The notes under the pieces are model-generated. The model saw only the letters and a list, made by a program, of their open reading frames with translations, made no database searches and was not told the origin of the DNA. Below, in pieces: positions 13,490 through 14,303 of a DNA stretch of 14,303 bases (positions within the stretch are counted from its first letter, which is position 1; each line of letters opens with the position of its first letter). The position numbers were made by a program, and so were the translations under genes. This DNA comes from Chloroflexota bacterium (lineage in GTDB: Bacteria; Chloroflexota; Limnocylindria; QHBO01), in assembly GCA_024636135.1 (NCBI GenBank), contig JAGXHP010000120.1, positions 1 to 14,303 of the forward strand, read 5' to 3'.

Positions 13490-14154
13490 AGGCGACGCTC
13501 CTCGCGGCGGCCGCGGCGATCGCCCTGGCCGGATGCACCGGGGATCCCACCCCCAGCCCACGACCAGCGTGCCCGACCCAGGCGCCGACGAGCACCTCGG
13601 CCCAGGCGACGCTGGCCGATGCCGGCTTCGCCACCATCACGATGGCCGGCGCTGTCGAAGGTGAGTTCGTCATCGAGCTCTACGGCGATGAAGCGCCAAT
13701 TACGACCGCCAACTTCGTCGAGCTGGCCCGCTGCGGCTTCTACGACGGTATCAACTTCCACCGGGTGCTGGCCGGGTTCGTGATCCAGGCCGGGGACCCG
13801 GGCACGCGCGGCCGAACCGGCGATTTTTCTGGCATCGGTCGCGGCGGAGCGGGGTACGAGTACGAGATCGAGCCGCCGGCCGACGGCCTTGGCTACGACC
13901 AGTACTCGGTCGCCATGGCCAACGACACGCGGACCAACGACAGCCAGTTCTTCGTGTCGCTGGTCGACCTCAACGACGGTCTGGAGCGCCTGTACACGAT
14001 CTTCGGCGGGGTGGTGTCCGGCACCGACGTCGTCGACGCCATCGCCACCGTCCCGGTCCTCGATCCACGTCTCGGGATCCCCGCCGTTCCGGTCACTATC
14101 GCCTCGATCGTGATATCGGAGACCGGCGGCCCGGAGGAGTCTCCAGGGTCATGA
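13486..14154 (+). CDS. lipoprotein cyclophilin-type peptidyl-prolyl cis-trans isomerase
   Basis: A 222-residue exported lipoprotein. The signal peptide (MKATLLAAAAAIALAGC) ends in the lipobox LAGC with C17 as the lipidated cysteine. A Pro/Thr/Ser-rich tether (18-42) follows, then a cyclophilin domain from ~48 to 212. Active-site residues R93 (NFHRV), F98 and Q101 (FVIQAGD) keep the spacing of human CypA R55/F60/Q63, and MANDTRTNDSQFFV is the usual next block. The human W121 position is not a clear match, which in many bacterial cyclophilins goes with low cyclosporin sensitivity. It should assist folding of exported proteins at the outer face of the membrane. The start is an ATGA overlap with the DUF885 stop and has no ribosome site of its own, indicating coupled translation. 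Confidence 0.93.
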   Translation: MKATLLAAAAAIALAGCTGDPTPSPRPACPTQAPTSTSAQATLADAGFATITMAGAVEGEFVIELYGDEAPITTANFVELARCGFYDGINFHRVLAGFVIQAGDPGTRGRTGDFSGIGRGGAGYEYEIEPPADGLGYDQYSVAMANDTRTNDSQFFVSLVDLNDGLERLYTIFGGVVSGTDVVDAIATVPVLDPRLGIPAVPVTIASIVISETGGPEESPGS

Positions 14155-14195
14155 GCGAGCCCGAACGCTTTGCTTTGTAAAGGAATCTCAACCTC

Positions 14196-14208
14196 GACAA
14201 GCCTTGTC
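14196..14208. promoter_or_regulatory. operator-like palindrome GACAAG-C-CTTGTC
   Basis: Perfect 6-bp arms with a one-base centre. It overlaps the -35 hexamer TTGTCT (14204-14209) of the promoter just described, the usual place for a repressor or a class II activator site. The regulator is unknown. Confidence 0.45.
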
Positions 14209-14232
14209 TAAAGAGAACAGGCGGTCTATCCT
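14204..14232 (+). promoter_or_regulatory. sigma70-like promoter (TTGTCT-17-TATCCT)
   Basis: The -35 TTGTCT (14204-14209) and -10 TATCCT (14227-14232) are separated by exactly 17 bases; each matches the consensus at four of six positions. It is the only promoter in the window where I see both boxes at ideal spacing. Transcription would start near 14239 and read off the right end. Confidence 0.5.
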
Positions 14233-14280
14233 AAACGTGCTGTTCGCACAGCGATTCACTACTGGTTGCAAGGCCATGGG

Positions 14281-14298
14281 TAGGTTAGGGTTAGGGTA
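14281..14298. repeat. telomere-like tandem repeat (TAGGTTAGGGTTAGGG)
   Basis: About two and a half copies of the hexamer TTAGGG lie within 8 bases of the window end. Copy number is too low to call a true telomere. Each unit also contains a TAGGNT -10-like hexamer, so a promoter region, chance or an assembly end artefact are all possible. Confidence 0.4.
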
Positions 14299-14303
14299 GT
14301 GCG

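Larger units (their letters stand above)
14155..14303. other. AT-richer non-coding tail at the right end
   Basis: The last ~150 bases have clearly lower GC than the rest of the window, and no gene is visible except a meaningless seven-codon frame at 14276-14299. The tail holds a sigma70-like promoter (14204-14232), a palindrome over its -35, a small hairpin GTGC/GCAC (about 14237-14249), and the telomere-like repeat at the extreme end. It could be the leader of a gene beyond the window, or anomalous contig-end sequence. Confidence 0.5.

Noticed and set aside
11834..13561. A 575-codon open frame on the minus strand opposite the DUF885 gene
   Set aside because: It is a shadow produced by GC-rich codon use. 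The plus strand has clear DUF885 motifs, while the minus translation is Arg/Val/Asp-rich with no domain.
14276..14299. A seven-codon leader peptide (MGRLGLG) with AAGG upstream
   Set aside because: It consists only of the telomere-like repeat, has no attenuator structure in view, and is too short to support.
1..14303. CRISPR arrays, insertion sequences, phage genes, defence or toxin-antitoxin systems
   Set aside because: No regularly spaced repeats, transposase or integrase motifs, or defence domains were seen. The genes are ordinary chromosomal types.

Overview
The window is a 14.3 kb stretch of GC-rich, gene-dense bacterial DNA carrying ordinary chromosomal genes. I see no phage, insertion sequence, CRISPR array or toxin-antitoxin cassette. 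The organism is probably a high-GC Chloroflexota (Limnocylindria/Ellin6529-like) or an actinobacterium. The reasons are the base composition and codon use, an InhA-like enoyl-ACP reductase, a secreted resuscitation-promoting-factor (Rpf) domain, and several genes whose start codon lies 6-10 nt after a TANNNT -10 hexamer, which suggests leaderless mRNAs. The sequence alone does not settle the phylum.

Layout. 1-1087 (+): the 3' end of a probable MBL-fold/double-rhodanese protein, overlapped by a one-domain rhodanese (sulfur transfer). 1118-2312 (+): a DUF6941-like protein, then an Ada-type DNA methyl-damage repair protein with no AraC module. 2313-2688: a non-coding gap with inverted repeats. 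2689-3498 (-): enoyl-ACP reductase. 3624-4231 (+): an unrecognised protein overlapping a 50-residue membrane microprotein. 4242-5408 (-): a membrane-anchored alpha/beta hydrolase. 5434-6441 (-): a four-helix membrane protein with a coiled-coil tail. 6492-6935 (-): a VOC enzyme. 6967-7554 (-): a secreted Rpf-like muralytic protein. 7764-9190 (+): a LOG-family phosphoribohydrolase overlapping a YczE-family membrane protein. 9200-9523 (-): a TfoX N-terminal-domain protein. 9619-9692 (-): tRNA-Asp. 9737-10676 (-): two small four-helix membrane proteins. 10740-11780 (+): a second membrane-anchored alpha/beta hydrolase. 11855-14154 (+): a DUF885 metallopeptidase overlapping a lipoprotein cyclophilin. 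14155-14303: an AT-richer tail with a sigma70-like promoter over a palindrome and a short telomere-like TTAGGG repeat.

Genes are tightly packed. There are four stop/start overlaps (at 755, 4079, 8582 and 13486) and two convergent pairs separated by only about 10 bp. Functional links are local: paired rhodaneses, LOG with YczE, DUF885 with the PPIase lipoprotein, and the two small membrane proteins. I found no multi-gene system that is convincingly new. The points most worth a second look are the Ada-MGMT fusion without a regulatory domain, the recurrent leaderless-promoter signature, the unrecognised gene pair at 3624-4231, the membrane/coiled-coil protein at 5434-6441, and the anomalous right end.
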